Origin: Sinonovacula constricta | Taxonomy: Eukaryota > Mollusca > Bivalvia > Cardiida > Solecurtidae | Reading direction: 5' to 3' | Assembly (NCBI GenBank): GCA_007844125.1 | Contig: CM017565.1 | Span: forward strand, 9,188,885 to 9,252,884 | DNA: 64,000 nt | In this document: one piece after another, positions 60,983 through 64,000 of the stretch | How the letters are laid out: each line of letters starts with the position of its first letter | Numbering within the stretch: the first letter of the stretch is position 1 | Notes under the pieces: generated by a model | What the model saw: the letters and a program-made list of their open reading frames with translations, nothing else | Told to the model about the DNA's origin: nothing | Database searches by the model: none | Position numbers and translations under genes: made by a program

Positions 60983-61052
60983 TGGGGAAAAACCCGGGAC
61001 CTCTTAAATGTCCGATGATTTACCGACTGCACCACTGATTCTTTGCACATGC
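60983..61052 (-). mobile_element. Worn tRNA-like SINE head, family A-like
   Basis: The minus strand reads GTGGTGCAGTCGGTAAATC (A box, one mismatch), then GTCCCGGGTTTTTCCCC where the B box should be. The B box has lost its CGA centre. Spacing and wording match the head of the copy at 59367. Not a functional tRNA. Confidence 0.45.
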
Positions 61053-61171
61053 ATGTTTTGTCTAGTTTAATTATATACCGCGTCTTACACTAAGTTATCA
61101 AACCAACTTTTAGCGCATCTTATATTATGACGTCAGCACAACATATAGTATGTATAATATGATCTTGACAG

Positions 61172-61246
61172 GTTCTAACCGTAACACCGTTGAAGTCGTG
61201 GGAGAGTTCACTCGCAATTACTTTGGTCAGTCTCCGTACCAACTAA
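61172..61246 (+). CDS. Candidate 75-bp internal exon, unknown protein
   Basis: CTTGACAG (AG at 61170-61171) is followed by 75 bases with one open frame reading SNRNTVEVVGEFTRN then YFGQSPYQL, and then by GTAAGTATGG, a near-ideal donor (61247). The exon starts with two bases of a split codon and ends with one, so it is symmetric (phase 1-1) and its length is divisible by three, as in modules that can be duplicated or skipped. Base composition rises in the exon relative to its flanks. Against it, the pyrimidine tract before the acceptor is weak. I do not recognise the protein. No partner exon was found within the window. Confidence 0.4.
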   Translation, partial: VLTVTPLKSWESSLAITLVSLRTN

Positions 61247-63789
61247 GTAAGTATGGATACATTTTATAGAAGAAGTGGGTTCGTTGTAATTCCTGTACAC
61301 TTCCGGTGTGATGAAACTGTTCTAATCTTCAACTTCAAGTTATATCTCTTTATGTCATTAATGCATTTCATTTGTATACTTTGCTTACCTTTGCATCATC
61401 TTTTTCATTCATAGAGTATCATATATATTTTTCTGAATAAAATAATAAGTAGCTTGGGCACAATGCCAAGGTATTTACCGGCTTTTATCTTTTAACAAAC
61501 TACCTTAAATATATTGTAAACTCACAGCAGCCTTACATTAACAATCTGACCTGGCATACGGTAACAATACCCTAGCACCACAGGGTGTGTATTGAGTTGG
61601 ATTCGATGTGATTATTTTAGACTAGTTGATTTCTTATTGTTTAACTACTATTTTTACGAGTTTGCTCTATCGAAAGAAGGACGGTCTCACCGAATAAATG
61701 TATAAATAAATTATATATGTTGTTATTTGACTGAATATAGTTACAATTTTTGCTAAGAAACACACAAGAATGAGCAATCTTACAAGCATCACACAAGAAT
61801 CTAAGCTTACCTGTATATATGCAGAATAAGTAAAAACATTGTTTTATTTATCTCAGTAAAATTTTTTCATTGTTTTCATTAATAGTTAAAATGTGAAAAC
61901 TATAAGTATTTATCATAAGAAAGGGTTAATAAGGCTAAAATAATTAAAGAATAACGAATCCAAACATTCATTCGGTCCGTTGTGTCAATCTTAACATCGT
62001 ACTCTTTTGGAATGTTAATATTCTCCACATCAACTCATTTAAATGTTTGAACAATGTCCATTTATATATACCATTTATCCTATTGCAGCTTTCCTTACTT
62101 CGTGATGGCTACTCTATAACAATTAATATAACCAAAATTCATTTTTAGTGTTGCGAAAAGAAAAAAATGTACCCACATACCATTGTAAAGCTTATTCACA
62201 AAAATTTATTTAAAAAGGCACATAAAAATTAATATATTGCAAGGAGTGCTTTGTGAAAAAAAAGAAGAAAAAAACCCTCAAATTTATGGAATGATCAGTG
62301 ACATTTCAATTGGTTTTAGGGGAATGCCCTCCGTAAAAGAATCGGGACGCCTTTGGTTATTTTGACACTGATCAGCTTTATTAGATTTAGATATACATAT
62401 TGGTAGATTACATTTTTCAGGTAAATGACCTTTGCGCCTAGACTGCTCATACTACTACATATGCGTTATAGACACAGGTCTTAAGATATTTAATGAAAAA
62501 TATAAAAAAAATATCAGGATAAATTAAAGCAAATACTTCTTCAAATTTATAAGTATTTTAAAGGTTCATCTAAATGAATAAGATTACTTGTAGGTTCCAA
62601 GTGATGTAAAGTATTGACTGTGATAACCATCACTTAAGATTTCTTCTAAATGTTAGCTGGCAAGTGGAAACCAAAGATCTATGTTCTAAACTTTTGACGT
62701 AAATCTGATGTTACTATAAATGATCTACGTCATTTACGTCATATGTTGTAACAACTGATGAGTGACGAAATTTAACTATACGGTTTGTTTTTTGTTTAAA
62801 TCAATTTCACTTTCCCGTTATTTTTTTTTTAAATTTTCATGTAAATTATACCTCGGTAAAATGTTAAATATGTTACTTTAATTATAGTCGCATAGTTCAA
62901 CTCTTACATCTTTCTAAATATAATTTAATGCGCAAGACAAATGCGAGAGTGTAAATCACCTCGCAAAGATCTGAACCTTCAATAAAAACACAACAACAGC
63001 AAACAAACAATATTCCAGTTGGGACTGGATAATATTTATAACAAAAACACCCACAATCAGTTGCCAACATCTTCATGTTTCGTGGTTGAAAAGGAAACGC
63101 AATATTTGGCAATATGATTTCATTTTTCATTTGGTAAAAGTATCTAAGGTTAACATTAACATCTTTTCTGCTATTCTATTAGCCATATACGCTAATGCTT
63201 GATGCGTCGTACAGAAGACAATAATATTGGTCAGTTTGATGACTTTTCGCAGTGTTATTAACATCAAAAACCTCAGTCAAGATTATGCTTTTGTTTTTAT
63301 TTTGTTTAAAGCAGAATACACGCAGGATATTGCAAGGCAGAATAGAACGTGAAATAAAAAATATTTAATACAAGTAAATACAATTTAATGAAATTAAATG
63401 ATTCAGAACGCAAGACTATTTGGGTATTAAGTTATCGATTTGAGAAGCAGAGCATGTTCATTAATATAATCACAGTTATAAAGACAATATCGTTTAAAGT
63501 ATAACCATACTCCGTGTTTTAGCATATACCCGACAAACAATCATAACACGCATCTAGCAAAATGATCTCTTCGATAAATCGACGACTATGTTTTATTAAC
63601 CAGACTAGTCTAGCACAGCTATAAGACTGGTTGTATCTTGTCATACGTTAGACAAATTAATTAACCTAAAGAAGTTAAAATTAGTTTAAACATATTAATA
63701 GTTTAGTCAATTAAGAAACTTTTTTCATCCTATATTTATACATTGATCAGTACGCAGGTACTGAGTACCTAGAGAAAGATGCAGTAACT
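61247..63789. other. Unannotated AT-rich stretch
   Basis: No further exon or repeat is recognised. If the 75-bp exon is real, this is probably intron. Confidence 0.4.
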
Positions 63790-63890
63790 TCCCTTGCTGA
63801 AGGAATAAAATCGCTTGGTCGGTTCCGGAATTCGAACCTAGAACCCACCGAATCGGAGTACAACGCCTTAACTACTAGACCACGGGCTCT
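63790..63890 (-). mobile_element. tRNA-derived SINE head (family D candidate)
   Basis: The minus strand reads GAGCCCGTGGTCTAGTAGTT (A box region, like tRNA-Glu or Asp), a perfect B box GGTTCGAATTCC, then GGAACCGACCAAGCG and a short tail, AAGTTACTGCATC. The 5' end does not pair with the sequence after the B box, so no acceptor stem forms and this is a SINE, not a tRNA gene. Confidence 0.6.
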
Positions 63891-64000
63891 GAAGGCTTCA
63901 ATTTACTCACATTGAGATGAACCAGTTTACCACCCATGGCAAGGTTTTCTTATCGACATGACATCGATAACGCTTGTTTTCTATCAAATCTAATTTTCAC

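Noticed and set aside
18341..63890. Genuine tRNA genes at 14.4, 18.38, 27.3, 28.1, 28.7, 59.4, 61.0 and 63.85 kb
   Set aside because: Each has A and/or B box sequences, but the acceptor ends do not pair, and most continue into shared SINE bodies.

Overview
This looks like nuclear DNA from a marine invertebrate, most likely a bivalve mollusc. By eye it is AT-rich (G+C about one third, not computed). Open frames are short, GT-AG splice signals are present, and there are no operons or ribosome binding sites. The repeat content is tRNA-derived SINEs, decayed LINE reverse transcriptase, a solo LTR, microsatellites and a large minisatellite. The host group is an inference from this repeat style, not from a recognised marker gene.

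Protein-coding content is very small. The one exon I trust is on the minus strand at 31976-32320. It encodes an acidic stretch of about 105 residues, followed by PKVIVFDL, and is cut by a GTAAGT donor in a codon beginning with G. This is how a HAD-type phosphatase motif I (FDLD...) would look if split by an intron. A CpG-dense block just upstream (32461-32680) is its likely promoter. A second, weaker candidate is a 75-bp exon at 61172-61246 on the plus strand. A possible TATA plus first exon lies at 17109-17183. Almost all other open frames in the window are chance or repeat-encoded.

Layout. 1-6.2 kb: a diverged tandem duplication (89-694 and 1044-1720), then unannotated sequence. 6.2-7 kb: a GTA trinucleotide array with 170-bp higher-order periodicity. 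7.9-9.25 kb: a minus-strand LINE remnant with YADD box and C-terminal Cys/His segment. 10-29 kb: scattered SINE copies of at least two families, a (TA)n tract, two imperfect ACT/ACC arrays split by a SINE, a G-quadruplex candidate, a CpG cluster at 23.6 kb and a 620-bp solo LTR with a perfect 5-bp target duplication (24092-24711). 29.7-35.4 kb: two copies of a diverged 0.8-0.9 kb sequence that bracket the HAD-like exon. 35.8-40 kb: another dispersed repeat, a second LINE tail remnant and a possible decayed coding patch. 41.8-45.0 kb: about 55 copies of a CpG-rich 58-bp unit with nested higher-order structure. 45-64 kb: low-copy diverged direct repeats, three copies of a short hairpin-bearing repeat, the most complete SINE (59367-59690, with target duplication), the 75-bp exon candidate and a SINE head at the right end.

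I found no convincing novel multi-gene system. The most informative signals are the CpG-dense higher-order minisatellite, the hairpin repeat family, the intact solo LTR, and the acidic N-terminal extension on a probable HAD phosphatase.
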